A stretch of DNA of 64,000 nt, from positions 1 through 64,000 of the forward strand of contig JBAZLL010000003.1 in assembly GCA_041650255.1 (NCBI GenBank). The letters are read 5' to 3'. The notes beneath the pieces are model-generated. The model saw only the letters and a list, made by a program, of their open reading frames with translations. It searched no databases and had not been told where the DNA came from. Of this stretch, positions 40,647-50,111 are shown one piece after another. Both the position numbers and the translations under genes were made by a program. The stretch comes from 1-14-0-10-45-29 sp041650255 (GTDB taxonomy: Archaea; Micrarchaeota; Micrarchaeia; Anstonellales; Anstonellaceae). Each line of letters starts with the position of its first letter. Position 1 is the first letter of the stretch.

Positions 40647-41408
40647 ATGTCTGGCTCTCAAACACAAATCGAAAACACGGATATTGATGCAAACGTCAAT
40701 TCTCAGCAAAATTTAAGCATCGGTCAATCACAATCAAGCGGTGTCGCCTCATTGGATTTGCTTTTTGCAGGCAACATGCCCTCGCCCTCAAACATCGTAT
40801 TGCTCGGTGCCCCTTTGTGCGGAAAAAAAATATTGAGCATGCAATACATTTACGAAGGACTGCGCTCCGAAATTCCCGGCATATTTGTGCTCACCGACTT
40901 TGGCTACACCGACTGGAAGGCGAAAATGCACGGGATGAAAATGGACATAACTCCATTTGAACAATCCGGGCTTTTGCACATCGTGGATGCATATTCAAAA
41001 CAATACGAACCGTCTTTGCAAGATGCAGGTGCGGTTTCCTATATAGCAAACTTAAGTGCGCTCTCCTCTCTTTCAATAAAATTGGCCGAAATTCAGGACA
41101 AAATTGCCCAAACAGGCAGACCTCATCGGCTGGTATTTCATTCCGTTTCAACTCTTTTGCAGGAAATTCCCTCCAAAGCGTTTTACAAGTTTTTGCAATT
41201 TGAAGTCGGCAAATTCCGCTCAAAGGGCGCTTCTTCTTTTTTCTGCATGGAAAAAGGAATGCACTCAAGCGAGGATGAGGGAATGGTCGCCCATCTCATG
41301 GACGGCATTCTGGAATTTGAAAATTCAAAAATTCGGCTTCGTGGTTTTGGCTCCAAAGAGCAATGGCACGATTATTCCATTTCAGAAAACGGGATAGAAA
41401 TAAAGTAA
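40647..41408 (+). CDS. KaiC-like protein with degenerate Walker A
   Basis: A 253-residue protein with the KaiC-like opening SSGVASLDLLFAGNMPSPSNIVLLGAPLCGKKILSMQYIYEGL. The P-loop reads GAPLCGKK, in which the last Ser/Thr is Lys, so magnesium-ATP hydrolysis is doubtful. FVLTDFGYTDWKAKM and LVFHSVSTLLQE replace the usual signature strands. It may be a regulatory, non-hydrolysing partner of the divergent KaiC-like ATPase. Its stop overlaps the start of a degenerate repeat belonging to the next, convergent gene. Confidence 0.78.
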   Translation: MSGSQTQIENTDIDANVNSQQNLSIGQSQSSGVASLDLLFAGNMPSPSNIVLLGAPLCGKKILSMQYIYEGLRSEIPGIFVLTDFGYTDWKAKMHGMKMDITPFEQSGLLHIVDAYSKQYEPSLQDAGAVSYIANLSALSSLSIKLAEIQDKIAQTGRPHRLVFHSVSTLLQEIPSKAFYKFLQFEVGKFRSKGASSFFCMEKGMHSSEDEGMVAHLMDGILEFENSKIRLRGFGSKEQWHDYSISENGIEIK

Positions 41409-41473
41409 TCCTAAATTTGCGCCCGCTTAGTATATCCTAAACTTCTGCCTGTTTAGTATATTCTGAATTTCTG
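41405..41473 (-). repeat. Degenerate 26-bp repeats of a gene tail
   Basis: The last seven codons of the gene at 41453 (QKFRIY then stop, 41453-41473) are repeated 26 bp downstream at 41427-41447, 18 of 21 bases identical and still reading QKFRIY-stop. A weaker third copy (RKFRI) lies at about 41405-41420. The substitutions between the first two copies are synonymous. Confidence 0.6.
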
Positions 41474-41860
41474 ACTTGCAAAAACAAATCCCCTGTTCTC
41501 AAGAATTTTCTCAAATGAAATATCTCCGGAAGGTGACACCTCAAAAAAGATGTCATAATTTTTTAGAAAAAGGCAGTATTTTAGCGAATTTTCCTGTTTT
41601 TCTATCACGACTTCTTTCCCTTTGACTGCATTGTATATCTCGTCAAGCATCTGCTTTCTTTTCTTTCCCCCAATCTCGTCTATCTTTGAAAGTTGCGCAG
41701 CAATGTGCATCGCCCAATGCATTGAAAAATTTGCGGGCTGTTCGCCCCAAAATGAAATCACTTTTGTATTTTCCAATTGCATTCCTGTATCGTGCGAGAG
41801 CTCGTATATTTTGGCAAGTGCTTTTTTTACTTCGTTCAAATCATATGTGCGTTCCGTCAT
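41453..41860 (-). CDS. Small unrecognised protein
   Basis: A 135-residue soluble alpha/beta protein I cannot assign. It starts MTERTYDLNEVKKALAKIYEL, has WGEQPANFSMHWAMHIAAQL in the middle and beta-like segments in the second half (VVIEKQENSLKYCLFLKNYD). The upstream in-frame extension (to 41911) is hydrophobic and unlikely. It is convergent with the KaiC-like gene, and its 3' end is tandemly repeated. No operon partner is visible. Confidence 0.6.
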   Translation of the reverse strand: MTERTYDLNEVKKALAKIYELSHDTGMQLENTKVISFWGEQPANFSMHWAMHIAAQLSKIDEIGGKKRKQMLDEIYNAVKGKEVVIEKQENSLKYCLFLKNYDIFFEVSPSGDISFEKILENRGFVFASQKFRIY

Positions 41861-42028
41861 ATCTGATAAAAGCGCAATGGGAAATATAAGCCTCCTCCTG
41901 AAAAAAAACAAGAATCATAATTCTGTTTTGTCCAAACTTAAAAATAGCTTTAAAAAGATTAAAGCACCCACCATATTCATAAGAATAAAACAAAAGCTTA
42001 GCCTTCATGAAAGGCAGTTTGTGATTTT

Positions 42029-42370
42029 ATGGATGGAGAGCATATAGACGCATCGTCCGAATCTTTTTTAAAAGAAGTAAATGCCGTCGCGCAGGCAGAA
42101 AAAAAGGCTTCAAAACTTGTTGAAGATGCGCACATAAACGCCTCAAAAATAATTGACAAGGCAAATTCAGAATCAGTAAGCATTCGTGCTCATGCTTCAA
42201 AGCAGGCAGTAAATGAGAAAAACAAAATAATTTCAAAAGCTCGCGAAGCAACGGACAAGCGCGTGAAACAAATTCTTGACGAAGCGCAGGTAAATGCGCA
42301 AAAGCTTTCTTCAAAGCGCCTGGCTCCTCAGGTTGCAAGAGAAATTGCGGATTCTATCTTAGAAGAATAA
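42029..42370 (+). CDS. A-type ATP synthase subunit H (peripheral stalk)
   Basis: A 113-residue, almost fully helical, Ala/Lys/Glu-rich coiled coil (from about residue 15 to 100) with heptad pattern, matching AhaH, which pairs with subunit E to form the peripheral stalk of the archaeal A1Ao ATPase. It opens the operon H-I-K-E-C-F-A-B-D; subunit I begins 13 bp after its stop behind a GGGAGG motif. Confidence 0.82.
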   Translation: MDGEHIDASSESFLKEVNAVAQAEKKASKLVEDAHINASKIIDKANSESVSIRAHASKQAVNEKNKIISKAREATDKRVKQILDEAQVNAQKLSSKRLAPQVAREIADSILEE

Positions 42371-42383
42371 GGGAGGTTGAATA

Positions 42384-44324
42384 ATGTTCAAGCCCGTGCC
42401 AATGAAAAAGGTCAGAATGATTGGACTACAGTCGGACCTACAGGCGGCGCTCTCTCTTTGGAGACGGCTTGGCGTTTTACAGCTTGAAATCACTCCTTAT
42501 AAAAAACTCGGGCTCGCGGAAGGCAGACCTCTTGAAATATACGATGAAATTTCAGAACAGCTTGTAAAAATTCGGGCGATACTTGGCGTTCTAAAACCGG
42601 TGCCTCTAAATCCTGCGCCGCTTGATGCAAGTCCTCTGGAAATGGCAAAAACCATCACAATAAAAAATGAGCTTTTGCAAATCAGTCAAGAGAAAAAAAC
42701 CCTTGCAAAAAAAATCACTCCTCTTTTAGAGCTCAAAAAATCAATAAAGCGAATTGAATCCATAAATTTGGACTTCTCCGCATTGCCTCCAGGGCTTGAT
42801 TATATTCTTTTTAGCACGAATTCAAAATCCGTTGCTGAATTAAAAGCGCAGTGGCCAAAACATTCAGTTCATTCCCATTGGCTTAGCGTGCAAGACCCCC
42901 TCATTCAAAATAATACTCTCTGCCTTGTCGCGGTTCCATCAGGTCTTGACTGCTCAAAAGCTCTTGCAGGTGTGCAAGTTCTCTCCGTCCCGAAAACCGA
43001 CGGCACACCAAAGCAGGCATTGCTAAAAATCGAGTCTGAGCTTGCGGACATTTCCGAGCAGACACGAAAGCTGGACTCAAGGCTCAAGGCTCTTTCAGAA
43101 CAATTTTATCCGATTTGCATGCGAATTGAGGAAGCTCTCTCACTTGATGCGGATATGGCGCGCGAAGCTTCAAAGTTTGCAAACTCGCAGGAATGTTTCT
43201 ATGCGCAAGGCTGGATAAAAGCGCACGATTTTGAGCGGCTCAAAGGCACAACTAAAAAATTCCTTGAAGGAAGAATTTCAATCGCGCAAGTGCCCGTTTC
43301 AGAACACCATTTCAAGGGATGTCCGACAGTTCTTGAAAATCCGTCTGCATGGGGGCCATTCCAATTTCTTTTACAATTTCTTTCAATTCCAAAAGCAACC
43401 GAGCTTGATCCGACATTTTTCATGATGTTCACAATTCCAATCGCATATGGCATGATTGTAGGCGATGCGGGTTATGCGCTCATCAGCATTTTGCTTGCGC
43501 TTCTAATCGGACGCGCAGTGCAAAAGGGCGGGCTCGTTTGGAATCTTTCGCGCATATGGCTAATCGGTGCAATCCCCTCATTCATATTCGGAGTAATTTA
43601 CGATGAATATTTTGCATTCAGCCACAAGGCATTTTTGGGCGGTACATATTACACTCCTCTGGTGCACCGAGTCGGCGACATTCAAACATTGCTTTTACTC
43701 TCAATCGGAGTCGGCTGGCTCACAATCGCTCTGGGATATTTGCTTGGTGCAATAAATGTATGGAGCCATTCAAAAAAACACGCCGCCGCAAAACTTTCAT
43801 GGATACTCGTGCAAATCGGCGGTACACTGGCGGTTGCAACATTTTTGCTAAACGCGATGCCATTGGATATCGGGCTTCTCGGCGTTGGCATTCTTGCGTT
43901 CGGCGTAATAGTTTTGCTCATGACTGAAGGCGTGCTCTCGCTTGTGGAAATTCCAGGTCTCGCCTCAAACATTATGTCGTACGCCCGTATTGCTGCAGTC
44001 GGAGTCGGTGGAGTTATTCTGGCAGAGGCGATAAACACGTTGATAATGCCAAACCCGGCGGCAATGGTTTCTTTTGAAGGCATGGTAATATTTCTCTTAA
44101 CCGCGGCTGTATATTCACTAGCTCATGCTGCAAATGCATTTATCGCAATGTTTGAAGGATTCATACACGGCGCAAGGTTGTCGGTAATTGAATTCTTCTC
44201 CAAATTTTTCAGCGGAGGGGGAGTATTGTTTAATCCCTTCATGCTAAAAAGAAAATATACAATGGATGCAGAACTTAACGCTCATGCAAACAACGAGTTT
44301 GCTGATATTAACAAAGAGGTGTAA
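42384..44324 (+). CDS. atpI: A-type ATP synthase subunit I (membrane a-subunit)
   Basis: A 646-residue V-type subunit a/I: a cytoplasmic coiled-coil half (to about residue 330), then about eight membrane helices with FMMFTIPIAYGMIVGDAGYAL, YDEYFAFSHKAF and EIPGLASNIMSYARIAAVGV. The conserved Arg of the ion half-channel is in SYARIA. It links the peripheral stalk to the K ring and carries ion flow. It follows an AGGTTG motif; subunit K starts 2 bp later. Confidence 0.95.
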   Translation: MFKPVPMKKVRMIGLQSDLQAALSLWRRLGVLQLEITPYKKLGLAEGRPLEIYDEISEQLVKIRAILGVLKPVPLNPAPLDASPLEMAKTITIKNELLQISQEKKTLAKKITPLLELKKSIKRIESINLDFSALPPGLDYILFSTNSKSVAELKAQWPKHSVHSHWLSVQDPLIQNNTLCLVAVPSGLDCSKALAGVQVLSVPKTDGTPKQALLKIESELADISEQTRKLDSRLKALSEQFYPICMRIEEALSLDADMAREASKFANSQECFYAQGWIKAHDFERLKGTTKKFLEGRISIAQVPVSEHHFKGCPTVLENPSAWGPFQFLLQFLSIPKATELDPTFFMMFTIPIAYGMIVGDAGYALISILLALLIGRAVQKGGLVWNLSRIWLIGAIPSFIFGVIYDEYFAFSHKAFLGGTYYTPLVHRVGDIQTLLLLSIGVGWLTIALGYLLGAINVWSHSKKHAAAKLSWILVQIGGTLAVATFLLNAMPLDIGLLGVGILAFGVIVLLMTEGVLSLVEIPGLASNIMSYARIAAVGVGGVILAEAINTLIMPNPAAMVSFEGMVIFLLTAAVYSLAHAANAFIAMFEGFIHGARLSVIEFFSKFFSGGGVLFNPFMLKRKYTMDAELNAHANNEFADINKEV

Positions 44325-44326
44325 AT

Positions 44327-44602
44327 ATGGCAGTAGATCCAACAACTGTAACGAGTAGTGTATTTTTAGGCAAGGAAGCCGGCTTGGCAATGGCGGCAGG
44401 AATTGCAATGACGGGAAGCGCACTTGCAACCGCATGGGCACAGGCATCAATCGGCTCATCAATTATGGGCGTGGTTGCGGAAAAGCCGGAAGAGGCGATG
44501 AAACTTATCGTCTACATGGCATTGCCGGAACTTATCGTGCTCTTGGGATTCGTGGTAGCGTTTCTGATGCTCGGAAAGCTTGACACCGCGGCAGTACACT
44601 AA
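44327..44602 (+). CDS. atpK: A-type ATP synthase subunit K (rotor ring proteolipid)
   Basis: A 91-residue two-helix hairpin. Helix 1 spans about 19-45 (GLAMAAGIAMTGSALATAWAQ) and helix 2 about 60-86. The ion-carrying Glu is in MALPELIVLLGF. Known Na+-binding rings usually have Ser or Thr right after this Glu (ALPET/S); here it is Leu, which leans toward H+ coupling, although other ligands also matter. There is one hairpin per subunit, so no duplication. The ATG follows a GAGGTG motif that begins inside the atpI end. Confidence 0.93.
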   Translation: MAVDPTTVTSSVFLGKEAGLAMAAGIAMTGSALATAWAQASIGSSIMGVVAEKPEEAMKLIVYMALPELIVLLGFVVAFLMLGKLDTAAVH

Positions 44603-44626
44603 ATAAGCCCATAAAAGGTTGAGACC

Positions 44627-45289
44627 ATGGGCCTTGAAAATCTTGTCCACGAAATAGATCACGCCTCTAAAAACAGGGCATCTGCAATCATTGACGATGC
44701 ACAAAAAGAGGCGGAACACATTGTTAGCTCTGCCTCGGACGCGGCAAAAAAATCAATCGAGTCTGCAAAAAAGCAGGCAACTGATTTCTCAAAGTCCGAG
44801 AGCGCGGAGAGGCTGGCTACAGCTCAGACAGAAGCTCAAAAAGCAATCTCCGATGCAAAAGATGAGGCGGTAAATCAATGTGTCGCGCGGGTTTGGGAGC
44901 ATTATTCGGCCGCAAGAAAAAGGGCCGGATATGCAAAGAACATGCGTAGATGGGCGGACCTAGCACTGGAAGAGCTTTCATTGCCCGGTGCGGTTTTGCG
45001 TTGCGCGGCGGTGGATAAGCAAATTTTATCCTCCGCAGGTTTCAAGGTCTCAATCACACCTCTTGAATGTTCAGGTGGTGTGATTGCAGAAAGCAAAGAC
45101 GGCAAGGTAATGGTGGATTGCACGCTAGAATCCCTTTTTGAGCAGAAAAAGGAAAGTCTTGCAAAAACAATTTACTCGAAGCTTTTTTCCAACATGGCCG
45201 ACTATTCAATAGACCAGATGGTTGACTCAATAAACGAAGGCGCGGCTCATGTGAGAAAAAAGAAGGCAGGCAAAAAGAAAATGAGGTAA
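44627..45289 (+). CDS. atpE: A-type ATP synthase subunit E
   Basis: A 220-residue peripheral stalk subunit. Residues 1-105 form a long coiled coil rich in Ala, Lys and Glu, and the C-terminal 100 residues form the globular cap (SGGVIAESKDGKVMVDCTLESLFEQ, the conserved GGV and N-T/C-LE-R/S motif). It pairs with subunit H. The start follows an AGGTTG motif. The Lys-rich tail (KKKAGKKKMR) is unusual but plausible. Confidence 0.93.
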   Translation: MGLENLVHEIDHASKNRASAIIDDAQKEAEHIVSSASDAAKKSIESAKKQATDFSKSESAERLATAQTEAQKAISDAKDEAVNQCVARVWEHYSAARKRAGYAKNMRRWADLALEELSLPGAVLRCAAVDKQILSSAGFKVSITPLECSGGVIAESKDGKVMVDCTLESLFEQKKESLAKTIYSKLFSNMADYSIDQMVDSINEGAAHVRKKKAGKKKMR

Positions 45290-45294
45290 TATGA

Positions 45295-46455
45295 ATGATC
45301 TCATCGCCGTTCGCATCTATAAAGAATTTCCGACTCAAGTCCGTAGCGGGCTCCATTGCAAGCTATATCACTTTCAAGCCTCTGATTTATGGATATGCGA
45401 ACGCGCGCGTGCATGGCATGTTTTCAAATATGTTGTCTGAACAACAAATACGTGAAATGGTGAATGCTCGTTCTGTCCAGCCTCTTTCGGAAATGCTTGA
45501 ACGCACTCCGTACAAAAAAGACTTGGTGGAACTCTCATTGCGATTTAAGGACGAAGAATTAATCGGGCTTGCATTGGGGCAAAATTTCGCGTCCTTTGCA
45601 AACGAGCTTCTTTTAATCACCCCGAGTCAGGGATTACCTATAATAAACGCGCTTCTTTCTCGATGGGATGCGCACAATCTCAAAACAATAATTCTTGCAA
45701 GAAAACAGCACAAATCTTTTGATGCGATAAAGCCATACTTGATGATTGCTGGCAGTTTGGATAAGAACACACTCAAAGAGCTTCTTCTGGCTCCAAGCGC
45801 GGAAGAATTTTACTCAAAGCTCAGGCTCACTAATTTTGGCGCCGGGCTTATGTCTTCTTCCACAAGGCATCTGAATGGCTCAATAAAAAAAATGATTCTT
45901 TCAATGGGGCAGGATGACGCGTCGCTTGAACCTCTACTGGGAGTGCTTGACATTTACGCTTATCGCCTCATAGATGACGTTTCAAATATTGCAAATCAGG
46001 ATTCGAGGCATCTGCGCCCCATGCTCGTACAATATTCCCTTGAGAAAAACCTTAGCACAACCCTGCGGCTTTTGCAGGAAGGGCACGAGCCTGAAAAACT
46101 TCATGATTTCATAGTTCCGGGCGGAGATCTCGAAGCATGGCAGTGGGTAAATCTCGCTCGATTGAAAGATCCGATGAAGATAATGTCTGCCCTCTCGCGC
46201 CGATTGCCTTTGCAAAATTCTATTAATGCGTATGCGAAAACAAAAAAGATTTCAACAATCGAGGTTGAGCTTTCCCGCGAGCTTGCAAAACGCAGGCTCA
46301 AGCGGTTCAGAAATGCTCAACTCTCATTGTCCGTAATCGTCGGTGCGCTCTTTCTTAAAGAGCAGGAAGTTTCCAACATACAAAAAATCGTGAGGGCAAA
46401 ATCCTTGGGTCTCTCTCCGGACGAAATAAATCAGATGATGGTGCTGGTGAAATAA
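45295..46455 (+). CDS. atpC: A-type ATP synthase subunit C
   Basis: Up to 386 residues, all helical, of the V-type subunit d/C family that couples the central stalk to the K ring. IYGYANARVHGM near the N-terminus and LKTIILARKQ in the second quarter (bacterial and archaeal form: LKTLLRGK) identify it. Three similar helical subdomains follow. The real start is not certain: homologues begin close to YGYANARV, and the 25 residues before it may be partly extra. It overlaps subunit F by one base. Confidence 0.92.
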   Translation: MISSPFASIKNFRLKSVAGSIASYITFKPLIYGYANARVHGMFSNMLSEQQIREMVNARSVQPLSEMLERTPYKKDLVELSLRFKDEELIGLALGQNFASFANELLLITPSQGLPIINALLSRWDAHNLKTIILARKQHKSFDAIKPYLMIAGSLDKNTLKELLLAPSAEEFYSKLRLTNFGAGLMSSSTRHLNGSIKKMILSMGQDDASLEPLLGVLDIYAYRLIDDVSNIANQDSRHLRPMLVQYSLEKNLSTTLRLLQEGHEPEKLHDFIVPGGDLEAWQWVNLARLKDPMKIMSALSRRLPLQNSINAYAKTKKISTIEVELSRELAKRRLKRFRNAQLSLSVIVGALFLKEQEVSNIQKIVRAKSLGLSPDEINQMMVLVK

Positions 46456-46802
46456 TGCCGCATGATGTAAGCCAAATTGCAGTTCTGGGCGATTCCTCGC
46501 TTATCACAGGTTTCAAGCTTTCGGGAGTGCAAAAACTTTATCCCGCTTCCTCTTCTACGGAAGAAAACGAAAAATTGCTCTCGCAACTTATGGCAGATGA
46601 TTCAATCGGTCTCATAATTGTCGGCGAAGAGCTCTTGGAAGGAATAGATTGGAGATTAAAAAGAAAAGTTGAAGATGCCGCAAAGCCCGTCGTTGTGTCC
46701 GTGCCCTCAAGGCAGGGTCCGATGGAACAGGGTGAGTCCCTTGCAAAACTGATTAAGCGGGCGCTCGGCTTTGACATAATGGGCAAGGAGAAAAAGAAAT
46801 AG
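46455..46802 (+). CDS. atpF: A-type ATP synthase subunit F
   Basis: A 115-residue protein with a Rossmann-like fold (QIAVLGDSSLITGFKLSGV, LIIVGEELLEGI, VVSVPSRQGPMEQGESLAKLIKRALGFD) matching subunit F, which sits on the central stalk with subunit D. The P-S-R-x-G block is characteristic. It starts one base before the atpC stop. Confidence 0.93.
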   Translation: MPHDVSQIAVLGDSSLITGFKLSGVQKLYPASSSTEENEKLLSQLMADDSIGLIIVGEELLEGIDWRLKRKVEDAAKPVVVSVPSRQGPMEQGESLAKLIKRALGFDIMGKEKKK

Positions 46803-46832
46803 TAATAATTCATGTTTATTGAGGTGTGCTAA

Positions 46833-48578
46833 ATGGGAAAGCTAACAAAAATTTCAGGCCCGGTCGTGGAAGCAGAAGACATGACCGGCGCTTCAATGTA
46901 TGACGTCGTCAAAGTCGGGAACCTGAATCTTACCGGCGAAATCATCCGAATTATCGGAGATGTTGCAACAATTCAGGTGTACGAAGACACATCCGGTCTC
47001 AAGCCGGGCGAGCCAGTGTCAAGCACAGGTCAGCCTCTTTCAGTGGAGCTTGGTCCGGGGCTTCTCACATCAATTTACGACGGCATTCAACGCCCTTTGG
47101 AAGCAATCGCACAAGAGGCAAAAAGCCCGTACATCTCAAGAGGTATCAGTGTTCCCTCTCTTGACAGGCAAAAGAAATGGGAATTTGAGCCGACAATGAA
47201 AACCGGACAGCGCGTGAAAAAAGGAGATATCCTTGGCACCGTTCAGGAAACAGACCTCATATTGCACAAAATTCTCTCTCCGATTGATGGCACACTTTTA
47301 TCAATTCGCAAGGGAAAATTCACAATTGAGGACGACGTCGCAACAATTGAATCCGGCTCAAAAAAAGTGCAGGTGCAAATGTTGGTAAAATGCAACGTGC
47401 GCCGCTCGCGCTCTGTGCAGGAAAAGCTTGACCCGACAATCCCGCTCATTACAGGTCAGCGTGTGGTTGACATGTTTTTCCCAATTGCAAAGGGAGGCAC
47501 ATGTGCAATTCCCGGACCTTTCGGCTCCGGAAAAACAGTAGCGCAACATCAGTTTGCAAAATGGTCCGACACTCAAATCGTGGTGTACATCGGATGCGGA
47601 GAGCGAGGAAATGAAATGACAGACGTGCTCACCGAATTCCCGCACCTGATTGACCCCAAAACCGGCAAGCCGCTCATGCAGCGAACAGTGCTTATTGCAA
47701 ACACATCAAACATGCCTGTCGCCGCAAGAGAAGCCTCAATTTACACTGGCATTACAATTGCAGAATATTATCGGGACATGGGATACGACGTATCTCTCAT
47801 GGCGGACTCCACTTCCAGATGGGCGGAAGCAATGCGTGAAATCGGCGGAAGATTGGAGGAAATGCCCGGAGAAGAAGGCTATCCCGCATATCTTGCGCGA
47901 AGGCTGGCGGAATTTTACGAGCGAGCTGGGCGAGTAAGATGTTTAGGCTCGGACGAGCGATACGGCTCCGTAACAATTATCGGCGCAGTATCTCCGCCCG
48001 GAGGAGATATCAACGAGCCCGTATCTCAAAACACATTGCGTGTCGCAAAAGTCTTTTTGGCCCTTGAGGCAACTCTTGCACAGAGGCGACACTTCCCAGC
48101 ATTTCACTGGCTTCGTTCTTACTCACTTTACGAACACACACTTGACAACTGGTTTATGCAAAACATCTCCGCCGACTGGGTAAGCCTGCGAGGCGAAGCA
48201 ATGGTTCTTTTGCAAAAGGAATCCGAATTGCAAGAGGTTGTCCAGCTCGTAGGTCCGGACGCATTGCCTGAAAAAGAGCAGGTGATTCTTCTGGTTGCAA
48301 AAATGCTAAGAGAGGACTTTTTGCAGCAAAACGCATACAGTGATGTTGACACTTTCGCATCATTGAGAAAGCAATATCACATGCTGCGAAACATTTTGCG
48401 CTTTAACAAACGCGCGCAAGCGGCAACCGATCTTGGTGTTCAGCTCAAAAAAATACTTTCAATGCAGATAAAAGAATCAATCGCAAGGATGAAAGAAACG
48501 CCCGAGGAAAAGCTGTCTGAAATAGAAGGGCTTTACTCAAAGATGGACGCGGAGTTTGACTCCCTTGACAAAAAATAG
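46833..48578 (+). CDS. atpA: A-type ATP synthase catalytic subunit A
   Basis: A 581-residue catalytic subunit. It has the N-terminal barrel, the non-homologous bulge domain (about 110-190), the P-loop GPFGSGKTV near residue 230, YIGCGERGNEM and the DSTSRWAEAMREI motif. It makes or hydrolyses ATP at the A/B interfaces. It follows a GAGGTG motif and lies 8 bp from atpB. There is no intein and the length is normal. Confidence 0.97.
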   Translation: MGKLTKISGPVVEAEDMTGASMYDVVKVGNLNLTGEIIRIIGDVATIQVYEDTSGLKPGEPVSSTGQPLSVELGPGLLTSIYDGIQRPLEAIAQEAKSPYISRGISVPSLDRQKKWEFEPTMKTGQRVKKGDILGTVQETDLILHKILSPIDGTLLSIRKGKFTIEDDVATIESGSKKVQVQMLVKCNVRRSRSVQEKLDPTIPLITGQRVVDMFFPIAKGGTCAIPGPFGSGKTVAQHQFAKWSDTQIVVYIGCGERGNEMTDVLTEFPHLIDPKTGKPLMQRTVLIANTSNMPVAAREASIYTGITIAEYYRDMGYDVSLMADSTSRWAEAMREIGGRLEEMPGEEGYPAYLARRLAEFYERAGRVRCLGSDERYGSVTIIGAVSPPGGDINEPVSQNTLRVAKVFLALEATLAQRRHFPAFHWLRSYSLYEHTLDNWFMQNISADWVSLRGEAMVLLQKESELQEVVQLVGPDALPEKEQVILLVAKMLREDFLQQNAYSDVDTFASLRKQYHMLRNILRFNKRAQAATDLGVQLKKILSMQIKESIARMKETPEEKLSEIEGLYSKMDAEFDSLDKK

Positions 48579-48586
48579 GTGGTGTT

Positions 48587-50089
48587 ATGAAAGAATACAA
48601 AACAATTTCTAAAATCGCAGGGCCGCTTGTCTTTGTCTCGGACGTGAAGAACGTCGCGTACAACGAGCTTGTGCAAATTTCGCTTTCAAACGGGGAGCGC
48701 AGGTTCGGACAAGTCCTCGAGTCCTCAAAAGGTTTGGCGGTGGTCCAAATTTTCGGGCCAACCGCAGGAATCAACGTGTCGGATACAACCGCGAAATTTT
48801 TGGGCGAGACAATAAAACTTGGCGTCTCAACCGAAATGCTCGGGCGCGTATTTGACGGGATGGGCAGACCAAAAGACAAGGGTCCCAAAATAAATGCGGA
48901 GAAAAGAATTGACATAAACGGAGAGCCGCTAAATCCTTTCTCGCGCGATTTTCCAAAAGATTTCATTCAAACTGGCATGTCCACAATCGACGGGCTCAAC
49001 ACTCTTATCCGAGGTCAGAAGCTCCCGATTTTCTCAGGCTCCGGTTTGCCGCACAATGCGCTCGCAGTGCAAATCGCAAGGCAGGCAACCGTGGTGTCAA
49101 AGGAAAAAGAGCCTTTTGCCGTCGTATTTGCAGCCGTTGGAATTACTCATGAAGAAGCATCCTTCTTTATGCGCGACTTCAAAAAAACCGGTGCGCTTGA
49201 ACGTGCAGTCCTGTTTTTGAATTTGGCAGATGATCCGTCGGTTGAGCGTATCATCACTCCGCGTCTTGCACTTACAACTGCAGAATATCTTGCATATGAA
49301 AAAGATATGCATGTGCTGGTCATCATTACTGATATGACAAACTATTGTGAAGCATTGCGTGAAATCGCCGCCGCACGAGAAGAAGTTCCGGGTCGCCGAG
49401 GCTATCCGGGCTACATGTACACAGACCTTTCATCAATTTACGAGCGAGCCGGACGCGTGAAAGGAAAGAAAGGAACTGTAACACAGCTTTCCATTCTCAC
49501 AATGCCCGGCGATGACAAAACACATCCGATTCCGGACTTGACTGGGTACATTACGGAAGGACAAATCGTTCTTGGAAGAGATGTGCACCGAAAGGGTATC
49601 TATCCTCCGGTTGATGTTCTTCCATGTCTCTCCCGTCTAATGGGTCCAAACATCGGCGAGGGAAAAACCCGCGAAGACCACAAGGGGGTTGCAGACCAGC
49701 TTTATGCCGCATACGCAACCGGGCGCGATTTGCGCTCGCTCTCCGCCGTGGTCGGTGCCGAAGCTCTTTCAGAAACAGACCGCAAATATTTGGAATTCGC
49801 GGATTTGTTTGAAGACAAATTTATCAGGCAGGCAAGCGGCGAAAACCGTACCATTGCGCAAACCCTTGATTTGGGATGGAAACTTCTCTCAACATTGCCC
49901 GAGTCCGAGCTTACAAGAGTAAAGAAGGCTCACGTTGAGAAATATGCGCGGGCTTTCATAGATGAGCAAAAGCAAAAGGACGCTCAAAAAGCCGCCGCAG
50001 AAAATTCCAAACTCGGAATGCTTGAGCCGGTCGAGGCAAAAAACCTTGAACAAGATGTCGATGCGGGCGAAGAAACCACCCCTCAATAA
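48587..50089 (+). CDS. atpB: A-type ATP synthase subunit B
   Basis: A 500-residue regulatory nucleotide-binding subunit. It shows KLPIFSGSGLPHNALA in place of a P-loop (as usual in B subunits), MFDGMGRPKD-like GRVFDGMGRPKDKGP, ITDMTNYCEALREI and PGRRGYPGYMYTDLS. The C-terminal about 40 residues are an acidic, Ala-rich tail longer than in many homologues. It follows a GGTGGTG motif after atpA. Confidence 0.97.
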   Translation: MKEYKTISKIAGPLVFVSDVKNVAYNELVQISLSNGERRFGQVLESSKGLAVVQIFGPTAGINVSDTTAKFLGETIKLGVSTEMLGRVFDGMGRPKDKGPKINAEKRIDINGEPLNPFSRDFPKDFIQTGMSTIDGLNTLIRGQKLPIFSGSGLPHNALAVQIARQATVVSKEKEPFAVVFAAVGITHEEASFFMRDFKKTGALERAVLFLNLADDPSVERIITPRLALTTAEYLAYEKDMHVLVIITDMTNYCEALREIAAAREEVPGRRGYPGYMYTDLSSIYERAGRVKGKKGTVTQLSILTMPGDDKTHPIPDLTGYITEGQIVLGRDVHRKGIYPPVDVLPCLSRLMGPNIGEGKTREDHKGVADQLYAAYATGRDLRSLSAVVGAEALSETDRKYLEFADLFEDKFIRQASGENRTIAQTLDLGWKLLSTLPESELTRVKKAHVEKYARAFIDEQKQKDAQKAAAENSKLGMLEPVEAKNLEQDVDAGEETTPQ

Positions 50090-50111
50090 AAAATGAAATA
50101 AGGTAAGGCGC

